Source: Planctomycetota bacterium
Lineage (GTDB): Bacteria; Planctomycetota; Planctomycetia; Pirellulales; Pirellulaceae
Length of the DNA stretch: 64,000 bases
Direction: 5' to 3'
Assembly: GCA_026692905.1 (NCBI GenBank)
Contig: JAPLNL010000011.1
Span: 62,001-126,000 of the forward strand
The position numbers and the translations under genes were made by a program. This document shows, in pieces, positions 8,367-16,845 of the stretch (position 1 is its first letter; the number at the start of each line of letters is the position of its first letter). The notes beneath the pieces are model-generated. The model was given only the letters and a program-made list of their open reading frames with translations. It had not been told where the DNA came from and did not search any database.

Positions 8367-9299
8367 ATGACAGCAATTCTCCAGAAACGCGAATCTTGGC
8401 GGAAAGCCTTCGAATGGAATTGCCGTCTGGCAATCATGGTAGTGTTCTTTCTCCCAGGCTGCAAAATCTTGGAGCCAAAATCCATCGCTGTCCAGCGCAA
8501 CAATATCCCAACCGACTTGATCGCCAATGGCGAATCACAGATGGAGCGTGGCGCTCCGAGACCCATCATTGATGGCTTTGGTTGGGTCTGGGGAATCCCG
8601 TCCAAACTCCTACTCTGGAATCGCAAGGTCGAGAACCATAACATCTCACCCGAGACGGAGGAATTGCTTGCCGAATACATGGAGACCAATGGGTTGACCG
8701 ATATCAAGGTTCGACTCAATCAATATCGGCCAGGGGATGATTGGCTACGCCTTACTCGCAATACCTCCGTCGCGTGGCCGTGGCGATACTCGTTTGGGGC
8801 TGTTTCGGTCTTGGGTGAAACCATCATCCCAGGGCGATTGTTTGGCGGTGATCATTACAATCCGTACACAGGCACCATCCATATTTATGGCGATGTGCCA
8901 TCGTTGGCATTTCATGAAGCGGCTCACGCAAAGGATTTTTCTAACCGAAAACATCCAGGAAACTATGCTGCGATCTATCTACTGCCTGCAGTTCCGCTAT
9001 GGCACGAACGTGTCGCGTCGAACGACGTACTGTCTTACGTTCAATACAAACACGACCCACGACTAGTACGCGAAGCCTACCACACTCTTTACCCTGCTTA
9101 CGGAACGTATATGGGCAACGCGGGTGGCTACGCGTTTCCGCGATTCTCGAACCCAATTTATCTTGGTGGTGTATTGGTTGGCCATGTCATAGGGCGTCGG
9201 CAAGCTCCCTCACTTAGTGAGCCCCTAGGTAGCGACTTCAATTCAACGCCTCCGTCTTCGCTGGAGACTCGTCGCCCAGATACGGTCGTTCTTGACTGA
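8367..9299 (+). CDS. Lipoprotein with HExxH motif, function unknown
   Basis: A 310-residue predicted lipoprotein. The start at ATG 8367 is supported by an AGAGG ribosome site. A longer frame from 8208 lacks this support and would put extra residues before the signal. The signal segment CRLAIMVVFFLPGC ends in a lipobox with Cys at residue 32. A conserved-looking core (SFGAVSVLGETIIPGRLFGGDHYNPYTGTIHIY) is followed by FHEAAHAKDF, an HExxH arrangement typical of zinc metallopeptidases, and a later WHERVASNDV that could give the third ligand. The core order (strand-edge, GGDHYNP, HEAAH) suggests a peptidase or a catalytically inactive relative. I recognise no named family. Confidence 0.72.
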   Translation: MTAILQKRESWRKAFEWNCRLAIMVVFFLPGCKILEPKSIAVQRNNIPTDLIANGESQMERGAPRPIIDGFGWVWGIPSKLLLWNRKVENHNISPETEELLAEYMETNGLTDIKVRLNQYRPGDDWLRLTRNTSVAWPWRYSFGAVSVLGETIIPGRLFGGDHYNPYTGTIHIYGDVPSLAFHEAAHAKDFSNRKHPGNYAAIYLLPAVPLWHERVASNDVLSYVQYKHDPRLVREAYHTLYPAYGTYMGNAGGYAFPRFSNPIYLGGVLVGHVIGRRQAPSLSEPLGSDFNSTPPSSLETRRPDTVVLD

Positions 9300-9338
9300 A
9301 CGGCAATCAACTTATGCTGCCCGCGACGTTGGCATTCG

Positions 9339-10028
9339 CTAATCTTCGCGAAAGCGGTACCCCACTCCGCGTACCGTTTCAATCGCTTCGGCTTTTTCGC
9401 CAATCTTCTTGCGAAGAGCACGGATATGGACGTCGATCGTTCGCTCCAAAACCAAAGTGTCTTCTCCTAATGCCGAATCGATCAACTCCGAACGATCAAA
9501 CGCTCGGCCCGGTTGACGAATCAACGTATCGAGCAACTTGAATTCGCTCTTGGTCAAGTCGACATTATGCTCATCCACGGTAACGCGATAGCGACGTCGA
9601 TCCAACATGATTCCAAAACGAGCCACTGTTTCGGTATCCTCCTCCATCGGTTTAGCTTTACGGCGGGTTAGAGCCTTGATACGCTCCAAAAGAACTCGCA
9701 CGCTAAATGGTTTGGTAACATAATCATCTGCTCCGACGGAGAAGCCGATCAGCTGATCTGCTTCCTCGGACTTGGCCGTCAACATGATGATTGTGGCCGA
9801 CGCCGTTTCAGGGGTCGCTCGGAGACGTCGGCAGACCTCAACTCCATCCAAAACCGGCAACATCACGTCGAGCAATACGATATCTGGTAACCGCAATTGT
9901 GCTTGGTTTAATCCATCGCGGCCATCCATGGACTTCAATACGTCGTATCCCGCTTTTTCCAAGTTGTAGACCAAGATCTCGGATAGAGCTCGGTCGTCTT
10001 CTACGACTAGTATTTTGCTTTTTGACAT
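9339..10028 (-). CDS. phoB: PhoB-type response regulator
   Basis: OmpR/PhoB-family transcription regulator of 229 residues. The receiver domain at 1-120 has the acidic pair E10/D11-D12, phospho-acceptor D54 (VLLDVMLP), T84 and K106 (DYVTKPFS). The C-terminal winged-helix domain at ~135-228 ends in RTIDVHIRALRKKIG and VRGVGYRF. It is transcribed 35 bases after phoU, which makes phosphate control the likely role. No PhoR-type histidine kinase lies beside it: the next gene downstream is on the other strand. The kinase must be encoded elsewhere if the system is complete. Confidence 0.9.
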   Translation of the reverse strand: MSKSKILVVEDDRALSEILVYNLEKAGYDVLKSMDGRDGLNQAQLRLPDIVLLDVMLPVLDGVEVCRRLRATPETASATIIMLTAKSEEADQLIGFSVGADDYVTKPFSVRVLLERIKALTRRKAKPMEEDTETVARFGIMLDRRRYRVTVDEHNVDLTKSEFKLLDTLIRQPGRAFDRSELIDSALGEDTLVLERTIDVHIRALRKKIGEKAEAIETVRGVGYRFRED

Positions 10029-10063
10029 CGAAGGTTCTGCACGCGAGTAGTGGGCAACGAAAA

Positions 10064-10741
10064 CTACGTTACGTTAGATCGTTGTAGGATTTGACGGTGG
10101 CGCACAATTACGCCATCGACCATGTAAATAATGTCCTCGGCAATGCTGACCGCGTGATCTGCGATCTGCTCAAGGTGGCGTGAAGCGGAAAAACAGTGCA
10201 TGGCCGCTGCGATCTGACTGTTATCACGGGACATCAAGGAATTGAGTGTCTCAATCACCTCGACGTTTTTTGCGTCGACTCGGTCATCTTCCTCGATCAC
10301 TTGGCGAGCTTGTTCGGTACTGCGTTGAACAAACGAGTCGAGGCTTCGACGGACCATCGAGGTGGTCATCGAAGCCATTTCGTTGATCCCGGGCGGAATT
10401 GGAAATTCAGGATGCGGGCAGAGACTGTCCGCTCTTTGAGCAATATTGCAAGCTAGATCAGCGATCCGTTCTAAGTCGTTGTTGATTTTCATCATGGTGG
10501 TAATCCGTCGCAAATCCGCTGCGACGGGCTGGTGCAAGGCCAGCATCTTGAGACAATCTTCTTCGATCCGAACTTCGCTGCGATCGATTTGACTGTCCCG
10601 TTCAATCACTTCTGCCGCCAAAGCACCTCGCCTTTCAACCAACGAACGTACCGCGGACGCAATCATATCCTCAACGCTTCCAGAGAGCTTGAGCAATGAA
10701 TTGTGGGCTTCGGTTAGGTCTTGGCTCAAATGAAGTGACAT
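10064..10741 (-). CDS. phoU: PhoU phosphate-signalling regulator
   Basis: A 225-residue all-helical protein made of two three-helix PhoU repeats. The metal-binding signatures are NNDLERIADLACNIAQ near residues 88-103 and its duplicate SRHLEQIADHAVSIAED near 189-205. PhoU links the Pst transporter to the phosphate two-component system and damps signalling when phosphate is sufficient. An AAGGAAAG ribosome site precedes the ATG. It is first in a phoU-phoB transcript, and a candidate Pho box lies just upstream. No pst genes are present in the window. Confidence 0.93.
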   Translation of the reverse strand: MSLHLSQDLTEAHNSLLKLSGSVEDMIASAVRSLVERRGALAAEVIERDSQIDRSEVRIEEDCLKMLALHQPVAADLRRITTMMKINNDLERIADLACNIAQRADSLCPHPEFPIPPGINEMASMTTSMVRRSLDSFVQRSTEQARQVIEEDDRVDAKNVEVIETLNSLMSRDNSQIAAAMHCFSASRHLEQIADHAVSIAEDIIYMVDGVIVRHRQILQRSNVT

Positions 10742-10773
10742 GGGTTATTCTTTCCTTGCAAAAGGCTATTCGC

Positions 10774-10806
10774 TTTACATTAAGAACAGATGAATATAAC
10801 GTTAAG
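10774..10806 (-). promoter_or_regulatory. Candidate Pho box upstream of phoU
   Basis: Read on the minus strand there are three contiguous 11-bp units: CTTAACGTTAT, ATTCATCTGTT and CTTAATGTAAA. The outer two share CTTAAyGT at exactly 22-bp spacing. This resembles the PyTTAAPyPy repeats of cyanobacterial Pho boxes and fits an OmpR-family dimer-array site. It begins about 33 bases before the phoU start, consistent with autoregulation by PhoB. The position and repeats are seen; the function is inferred. Confidence 0.5.
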
Positions 10807-10883
10807 AGAGGATGCAGGTCATGCTAAAATGATGCCAGGATCTAGCCCCAACGTTAAATTCTGGAGTGCTTCAAGGTTGAAAC

Positions 10884-11819
10884 GTGCATCCATCCCCACC
10901 AAATTCTATTGATTTGACAAATCAGGCTTCGGACCGCGAACGTACGGAGCCTGAGCACGTGCCTGCCGAGTACAGGTATGACAACGCCGTCGTTCAAGCG
11001 AGCTTGATTGGCCTGCTGATCCAATTCTTCTTGGCAGTGACGATCGCGATGCTTTTGGCATTCATTCGTTTCGCAAGCGGAACCTCGCTCGTGCAGTGCT
11101 TAGTCCTCGGAGGGATTTGGGCTGAATTTGGTTTAGGACTCTTTCTTTGCCATTGTATCTATCTTTTTCCTCGCGAGTCACCTAGCCGGATTGTGGGTGC
11201 AAGCGGCAGCGTTGTCATTGCAGGAATACAGCTAGCGACTGCCACTGCGGGGTATGGTCTTGGCCCGTTGTTCGTATTTGTAGTAGGGATTTCAATTACG
11301 GGTTGGTTAATGCACCGTGTGTTTGGAGCCGGTCTTTCCATGCGGCGAGTGGACGTTTATCAAGACGCATTCAACACAAAGGTGCTATTACTGCTCGCGC
11401 CTTTGCTATTACTCCTCGGAATCGTTCCGATTGTGACTTTTGCCGCGATGGGTGGTGGGCAAATGACGGCCGAATTTGGCTCGATGATTGTCTATGCAGC
11501 GATCATCATGCTGGGTGTCTGTATCGTCCCTATATTCACTATCTACCTCGGTTTCTTTGTGCTCCGCTTGCGCGGCGGCTTATCGTTCGCCGCTTTTGTC
11601 TTCCTGTTTTTGCTCGCCGCCGCGCCAATGATCTTGGAATGGATTCAGTTTTCTCGGGTGAGCAACAGCTTATGGGTCACAGTTTCCGGCCTTTCGTATT
11701 TTTTTGGGCTAGGGCTTGGCTATCTGCCGTTTTACTTACGTGGATTTCGTCCAGTCTGGGCAAAGCGCAAGCACAGGCCGGACGTCGAATCTTCGGTGTC
11801 GTTTGATGACGTCCAATAA
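10884..11819 (+). CDS. Polytopic membrane protein, unknown function
   Basis: Unrecognised 311-residue inner-membrane protein. After a polar N-terminus of ~36 residues, about eight hydrophobic segments follow (roughly 38-62, 70-92, 102-120, 122-142, 165-190, 198-222, 228-250, 265-287). It ends in a short charged cytoplasmic tail (WAKRKHRPDVE). There is no transporter signature I can name. It is divergent from phoU and closed by a bidirectional terminator shared with the NRDE gene. The ATG at 10884 is the first in frame, but the ribosome site is weak. Confidence 0.7.
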   Translation: MHPSPPNSIDLTNQASDRERTEPEHVPAEYRYDNAVVQASLIGLLIQFFLAVTIAMLLAFIRFASGTSLVQCLVLGGIWAEFGLGLFLCHCIYLFPRESPSRIVGASGSVVIAGIQLATATAGYGLGPLFVFVVGISITGWLMHRVFGAGLSMRRVDVYQDAFNTKVLLLLAPLLLLLGIVPIVTFAAMGGGQMTAEFGSMIVYAAIIMLGVCIVPIFTIYLGFFVLRLRGGLSFAAFVFLFLLAAAPMILEWIQFSRVSNSLWVTVSGLSYFFGLGLGYLPFYLRGFRPVWAKRKHRPDVESSVSFDDVQ

Positions 11820-11825
11820 GCCAAT

Positions 11826-11866
11826 AAAAAAGCCCTGTCTTGTTGACCAAGGCAGGGCTTTTGTTT
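11826..11866. terminator. Bidirectional terminator
   Basis: A 15-bp stem (aaaagccctgtcttg at 11828-11842 with its complement at 11848-11862, one G-U pair) is flanked by an A run on the left and a T run on the right. It serves the two convergent genes ending at 11819 and 11889. Confidence 0.85.
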
Positions 11867-11888
11867 TCGTTGGAAGGAACTTTTCGAG

Positions 11889-12668
11889 TTAGTCCGCCAT
11901 CGAAACTTTCGAACGAGCTTCGCGTAGGCCACGGCTTAAAATGTCTCTTAGCAAGGGCGAATAGTCTTCGTATCTCGCTTCGTCGGCTGGACCATCTGCA
12001 TACTGGTAGATCGCATCGCGGGGTTTTGCCCCTAAAGCAATCAAGGTGCTGGATACTGTTCCGTAGTCTGCACCACGAAGAACCATATTTGCACGGCCAG
12101 TTGGTGAAGGTGATCTAGCAAACACTTTGCTCGCAACTGCTAGGAACTTCACAGGTGAGTCCAGCGTTTGCAGGGTCAGAAGTCGATTTGCCAGTTGGAC
12201 ACGTTCATCTCGGGGATCGTTTAAATTACGACCACCAATAATATTCAGCCCAGATTGCATCTCGATAATTTCGTTTTCCGTTTCGTGGTGAATCGCAAAA
12301 CCAGCATCGCGGTCTACAACAATAAGGTTGCAGGCCTCAAACTGATGTTTGTCAAATTCCTCCAAGATCCGTTCGAGTGCTGTTCGTGAGCAAGTTGCTT
12401 TGAGGGCTTCTTTGCACAACAGTCCTCGAGAACGATTGCTCCCAAGAGGCTCCATGGTACGGCGATTGCAGATACCTACGAATACACCGTGCTGATTTAC
12501 TCCAAGCCATGTTCCACCGTTGCGTTGATCGGTGGGACATAGGATGCGCGGCTTGCCCGATTGAATGGCGGGTGCCGTGCTTCTTCTATCAAAAAACTCC
12601 TCTCGATTTGCAGCGACTAAGATCGGACTTTCGGAAACCACGCGATATTGAATGGCTAGTAAGCACAT
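11889..12668 (-). CDS. NRDE/TANGO2 family protein
   Basis: A 259-residue protein of the NRDE (Ser/Thr-rich TANGO2) family. It shows the family start MCLLAI with Cys2, then the defining NRDE-type motif AANREEFFDR at residues ~19-28, and RNGGTWLGVNQHGVFVGICNRR near 49-70. The family has an N-terminal-nucleophile-like fold; the eukaryotic member is linked to heme or lipid handling, but the bacterial role is not settled. It is a single gene convergent with the upstream membrane protein. Confidence 0.88.
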   Translation of the reverse strand: MCLLAIQYRVVSESPILVAANREEFFDRRSTAPAIQSGKPRILCPTDQRNGGTWLGVNQHGVFVGICNRRTMEPLGSNRSRGLLCKEALKATCSRTALERILEEFDKHQFEACNLIVVDRDAGFAIHHETENEIIEMQSGLNIIGGRNLNDPRDERVQLANRLLTLQTLDSPVKFLAVASKVFARSPSPTGRANMVLRGADYGTVSSTLIALGAKPRDAIYQYADGPADEARYEDYSPLLRDILSRGLREARSKVSMAD

Positions 12669-13097
12669 CGCAACATCAGCACTTTCTATGGTTGGAGTTT
12701 ACGAATCGAGCCGTGCGTAAAGGCAAAAAATCGCACATACAAAGTGCAATCCTGCGGCTCGCAAGTTGACTCAATTTAACGTGCCACTATGCCACGAGTC
12801 ACCCCCCAAAAGGATGTCAGGGCGGAAAATGTTGAATACTTGTCAATAAAATTAGGGGGGCCTGATCACGTCGAATCGACCATGTGTTCTCCGTTTTGCC
12901 TAAACCGGAAAGATCGCCAAGGTTACTGTGGATTGCTGTACGAGTAAACATTTCACCAATCCGCAATATTGGTATACTCGTAAACCGAACAAAACATTGG
13001 CATTCATGCGATAGATGGCTTTTTTGGACCCCTCACTTTTGGGAACAACTGGCCCCTGACTCGCCTTTTACCTTGAAACCCCTGACTTCTTAAAATC
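12669..13097. other. Gene-free region upstream of fabH
   Basis: 429 bases between two divergent starts. I see no convincing gene, hairpin repeat or RNA. It must hold the promoters of the NRDE gene and fabH, but I could not place them with confidence. Confidence 0.5.
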
Positions 13098-14153
13098 TTG
13101 GCGACAATCGACTCAACTATTTCCGCGAAAAACTCTCTTAGCAACAGCGGGCGTAGTCGCATAGGTACCTGTCCAGATTTCGCGATTGTCGCAACTGGTT
13201 CGTATGCTCCAGACCAAATTGTCACCAACGAAGACCTCTCAGCCCTTGGCTGCGACAGTGATTGGATTGTTCAGCGAACAGGCATTCTCGAGCGGCGCAA
13301 AGCGGCTGAACACCAAGCGTCTAGCGACCTAGCGTACGAAGCGGCCTTACGTTGCCTCGACAGTGCAGGCGTCCGACCATCTGACGTGGATCTCGTGATC
13401 TGTGCCACGATGACACCCGACCACGCGACCCCATCTACCGCTTGCTTATTGCAGAGGAGACTGGGCTGCATCGCTCCTGCATTCGATGTCAGTGCGGCTT
13501 GCTCTGGATTTATGTACGCGTTGGTGACGGGGGCTCAGTTCGTTCGCAGCGGTTCGGCAGGCAATGCACTGATTGTGGGCTGCGAAGTCATGAGTCGGAC
13601 CGTTGATACCAACGACATTAAGACTTACCCGCTCTTTGGGGATGGAGCCGGCGCCGCATTGTTGCAACCCCGTCAATCTGAACCGAACAAGACAAATGGA
13701 CTTATTCGATACACACTGGGTTCCGAAGGGGATACACAAGCTTTGTGCATTCCCGCGGGCGGCTCGAGAGAACCTACGTCGGTCGAGTCACTTGGTCGCG
13801 GCCGCCAATACTTGGCCATGGATGGCAGAACCGTTTTTAAATGGGCAGTCCGAGTTGTTGCTGAAAGCGCGTTGGATATTTTAGACTCAGCAGGCTTAAC
13901 ACCAGCCGACGTGGATCTCGTGATCCTGCACCAAGCCAACATTCGAATTATCGACGCAGCGGTAGCTCACTTCGGAATCTCAAAAGAAAAGGTCTTCGTC
14001 AACCTGGACAAATACGGAAACACGTCCGCCGCAAGCATCCCAATGGCACTCGACGACGCCAACCGCCAGGGGCTGCTTAAGCGTGGAGATCTCTTATTGA
14101 TGTGCGGATTTGGAGCAGGACTGTCCTGGGGAACATCGCTGCTGCGATGGTAA
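13098..14153 (+). CDS. fabH: 3-oxoacyl-ACP synthase III
   Basis: Condenses an acyl-CoA with malonyl-ACP to start fatty-acid synthesis. The thiolase-fold protein has the full catalytic triad: C135 in VSAACSGFMY, H278 in ILHQANIRI and N308 in DKYGNTSAAS. PLFGDGAGAALL is also present. The first possible start is a TTG at 13098, giving 351 residues with an unusual N-terminal extension of ~27 residues before the first strand (FAIVATGSYAP). No good ribosome site is seen, so the true start may lie further in. It is not next to plsX, rpmF or other fab genes, so it stands alone. Confidence 0.92.
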   Translation: MATIDSTISAKNSLSNSGRSRIGTCPDFAIVATGSYAPDQIVTNEDLSALGCDSDWIVQRTGILERRKAAEHQASSDLAYEAALRCLDSAGVRPSDVDLVICATMTPDHATPSTACLLQRRLGCIAPAFDVSAACSGFMYALVTGAQFVRSGSAGNALIVGCEVMSRTVDTNDIKTYPLFGDGAGAALLQPRQSEPNKTNGLIRYTLGSEGDTQALCIPAGGSREPTSVESLGRGRQYLAMDGRTVFKWAVRVVAESALDILDSAGLTPADVDLVILHQANIRIIDAAVAHFGISKEKVFVNLDKYGNTSAASIPMALDDANRQGLLKRGDLLLMCGFGAGLSWGTSLLRW

Positions 14154-14433
14154 AAGGAGTGTAGCGCGATCTGATCAGTGACTTAAAGCAGAAAACTACA
14201 AATCTAATAGTTGCCTGGCACGAATGGTACTGTCGTAGGCTCAAGTCCGATTGGCTTCCTGGTACCTGGCATCAAGTGTCTCGACTCAAACTCCATCCAG
14301 AAGCAACACAGTAAAGCGGCCATGCAAGAGATAATGCGACGCTAAAGACCTTTCGACGGTGACGCTGCTGGTCTAAGGCAAGAACTGAAAGCCATCGGTA
14401 GAGATTGGCAAGATGGAAAGTGGGCTTTGTAAA

Positions 14434-15048
14434 ATGAACCAGTACTACAGCGTTTGGGCAGACGGCGAGAACTTCCGGCCGATGATTTCTCAGAATGAAG
14501 AAGATATCGCGAGAAGACTTTATGACGCTACGTCTCTCGCTAGCCTCGAACCGCTCGAGCTTAGCCCCAAAGACATCCAGGAGGAGCTAGACGAAGAAGC
14601 TGAGATCAATCCTGTGAATGCAGAAGCAATCGTAAAAGCAAGATACGAGCGAGGCTACGCTGATTGCATCTACGTTTGGCCGGACATTGGCCCAGTACTG
14701 ATATTGAGCCAGCGCGCTGTAGACAGAATTGGAACCATAGTCGGAAATGATGGCGAGTACTTTCGCTTTGATGTTGATGGGACAACTGTTTACCTTTTTC
14801 ATTGCACCAAGGTGTTGAATTGCCTGGATGTTGACCGAAGTGAAATCATCTGCCATTCAAACGGTGTCAGTGAGCGCCTAAAAGGGGCCAGCGCTAGGCG
14901 CTTCAAAAGGGGCCAGTTCGACAGGAAAGGCATGGTTCATTCAGATAGCGGGTTTCTTCGTAAACCCTCTACTGGAGTTGGAACGTGGTACGTCGTCTGG
15001 ATATGGACAAAACGCAGGGAATTGAGCAGTTATTCGCTTCAGGGATGA
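14434..15048 (+). pseudogene. Hypothetical gene with 3' end replaced by IS21-type sequence
   Basis: The frame from ATG 14434 (MNQYYSVWADGENFRPM) codes an acidic, soluble-looking protein of unknown function for about 144 residues. From about 14866 (tgtcagtgagcgcc) the DNA becomes insertion-sequence end material with repeated aaaaggggccag units. The remaining ~60 residues, through to the stop at 15048, are therefore foreign and overlap the transposase fragment in another frame. I read this as a gene truncated by insertion. An alternative is that the whole frame is a chance extension of a shorter real gene. The region 14154-14433 contains only degenerate tgcctggcac repeats. Confidence 0.5.
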
Positions 15049-15287
15049 GCAGGCGGCAGATCGCCAGGACCCTTAATATCAATCGAAAGTCGGTTGATCG
15101 TCATTTGGCGTCTTTGGAGTCAAAAGGGGCCAGCGGTCCGGTAGCGTCCATCGACCAAGCGCCCACCGGGTCGGAAGTTTCAAAAGGGGCCAAAGCGCTC
15201 ACCGGGTCCGGTGACCCAATTTCAGAGCCGCAGGCGCCTAAAAAAGAAAGCTCAACAGCAGTCAATTCTCGTAGGAAATCTAATTAG
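14866..15287 (+). mobile_element. Left-end remnant of an IS21-type insertion sequence
   Basis: Starts with tgtcagtgagcgcctaaaag, followed by multiple copies of the terminal motif aaaaggggccag (near 14880, 14907, 15122 and 15180). Multiple terminal repeats of this sort are typical of IS21 elements. Only the 5' piece of the transposase gene remains. No istB gene and no right end are seen before the Y1 transposase gene begins. Confidence 0.55.
15003..15287 (+). pseudogene. Truncated IS21-type transposase (IstA) N-terminus
   Basis: About 94 residues remain. The N-terminal helix-turn-helix is clear (MDKTQGIEQLFASGMSRRQI followed by ARTLNINRKSVDRHLASLE) and matches the DNA-binding head of planctomycete IS21 transposases. 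A low-complexity Gly/Ala/Pro-rich linker follows, then a stop. The DDE catalytic domain is missing. The fragment is probably inactive, though it could still bind the element's ends. Confidence 0.65.
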
Positions 15288-15302
15288 GTGCCTGGCACCT
15301 AT
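15285..15302. repeat. Short palindrome before the Y1 transposase
   Basis: taggtgcctggcacctat is a near-perfect palindrome about 50 bases before the transposase start. Related tgcctggcac sequences occur near 14210 and 14260. It may mark a boundary of the mobile unit. Confidence 0.55.
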
Positions 15303-15351
15303 CTAGACGAAGCTGCCCGTTGTTGTTATATTTCGGGAAAGGAGATATCAA

Positions 15352-16527
15352 ATGCCTCGTACACCACGTGCCGAACAGTTTGACCCGAGCCAAGTTTGCA
15401 TCGTTCATTTAATCCAACGTTGCGTTCGCAAGTCGTATTTGACCGGTTTCGATGAAACCACAGGAAAAGACTATTCTCACCGTCGCGAATGGATCCGCTG
15501 TCGGATGGAACGACTCGCTTCGGTCTTCGGGATCGATGTCCTGACATATGCGATCCTTTCGAATCACCTTCACTTAGTCGCTCGAACCCGTCCGGACGTC
15601 GTGCGGGAATGGTCCGATAAGGAAGTCGCTCTTCGCTGGCTAAGAATCTTCCCCGGCCAACGAATCGACGAACATCTCGCCGACCCCACTACCAATTCTG
15701 TCGACACCCTCGCCAATAACGTAGAAAGGATTCAGTTGATCCGCTTGCGATTATCGGATCCCTCTTGGTTCATGAAAGCCCTGTGCGAACCCATCGCGCG
15801 ACTTGCCAATTTCCAAGACAAAGTCACTGGTCACTTCTGGGAAGGTCGCTTCAAAGCCCAAGCTATCACCGACGAAGCAGGCTTGCTCGCTTGCAGCATG
15901 TACGTCGACCTAAACCCAATCCGCGCCGCAATGGCTTCGTCTCCCCAAGAGTCGATCCACACTTCTGCTTACGATCGAATCAAAGCACTCGAAGGAAAAA
16001 CAATCCAATCAGCCGCCGTCGACTTGGTGGCCATCGAGACCGAAGAAGCGGGCCGAATCCGCCGCACAACGACTCCAGCCGAACTGCGCAAAAGAAAATC
16101 CGAAGCCAAAAAGAAAAGAGGCCCCTCGATCCTCCGAGACGCTTGGCTATCGCCGCTAACGCTCAACGAACGGGACAAACCTGGCGTACAAACAAGCCGC
16201 AACGGAGTTCGAGCAAGCGACAAAGGTTTCCTCTGGATGAACCTGTCCGACTACTTGAAACTACTCAACTGGACAAGCCGACAACGCGTTGGCAGTCTCG
16301 AAAGACCGAACATCCCCAAAGACCTTGAGCCGATAATTCAAAAACTCGGCATCGATGGCAAAATGTGGTGCGACTTGGTCTGGAACTTCAAAAAATACTT
16401 TGGCCGGGGCAGCGCTGCGGGCTCACCCAAGAGCCTCAAGGAATCGGCCCAAAATCGCAATCGCAAATTCGCGTCCGGCCAGAAATCGGCTTCCGCTTGC
16501 TTTACCAGTGTCCTCCCGGCAATTTGA
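15352..16527 (+). CDS. Y1 (RAYT-like) transposase
   Basis: A 391-residue HUH-type single-strand transposase related to IS200 and to REP-associated tyrosine transposases. The HUH metal motif is seen as LSNHLHLVAR (residues ~65-74). The candidate nucleophile Tyr lies in CSMYVDLNPIRA near 185, with HFWEGRFKAQAITDEAGLLA just before it. The N-terminus MPRTPRAEQFDPSQV is typical of a large planctomycete subfamily. Residues beyond ~220 form a basic C-terminal extension absent from short TnpA proteins. A ribosome site (aaaggagat) precedes the ATG. All motifs look intact, so it may be active. RAYTs mobilise or maintain REP palindromes in other bacteria, which makes it a candidate partner of the repeats in this window. 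Confidence 0.85.
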   Translation: MPRTPRAEQFDPSQVCIVHLIQRCVRKSYLTGFDETTGKDYSHRREWIRCRMERLASVFGIDVLTYAILSNHLHLVARTRPDVVREWSDKEVALRWLRIFPGQRIDEHLADPTTNSVDTLANNVERIQLIRLRLSDPSWFMKALCEPIARLANFQDKVTGHFWEGRFKAQAITDEAGLLACSMYVDLNPIRAAMASSPQESIHTSAYDRIKALEGKTIQSAAVDLVAIETEEAGRIRRTTTPAELRKRKSEAKKKRGPSILRDAWLSPLTLNERDKPGVQTSRNGVRASDKGFLWMNLSDYLKLLNWTSRQRVGSLERPNIPKDLEPIIQKLGIDGKMWCDLVWNFKKYFGRGSAAGSPKSLKESAQNRNRKFASGQKSASACFTSVLPAI

Positions 16528-16660
16528 AAACATTCGGAATGCAACACGAAACCGAATACGGTTCTAGCGACAATCGAAGTGCTCCATAGCGAAATAATTG
16601 TGTTAAGCAAAACCTATTCGCATTACGATTCCGCAACCCAAAGTTCCGAACGGATAGCCC

Positions 16661-16782
16661 TAAGGCGAGCGGCAGAATGAAAACGAAAACTACCAGTTGT
16701 AGTTTGGGACCATTATCCCGTACGCATAAACGGACGGGACAATGGTCCCATCCTACGATAAATCTAGGTCTGCCGCTTGCCT
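16661..16782. repeat. TIR-bounded element with family B hairpin
   Basis: The left end taaggcgagcggcagaatga (16661-16680) is mirrored by the right end tctgccgcttgcctca (16769 on). The core is a hairpin of gggaccattatcccg (16706) and cgggacaatggtccc (ending 16749). The same core recurs after hom at 47240-47300. It occupies most of the gap 16528-16845. Confidence 0.75.
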
Positions 16783-16845
16783 CAGAAGGAAAGGAGCATG
16801 AGCGCCCAATCCTTTAAACAACCCGATCAGTCTACCGCCAGACGC

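Noticed and set aside
12884-13093. Small gene (rpmF-like position) before fabH
   Set aside because: The 69-residue frame does not resemble ribosomal protein L32 and has no ribosome site.
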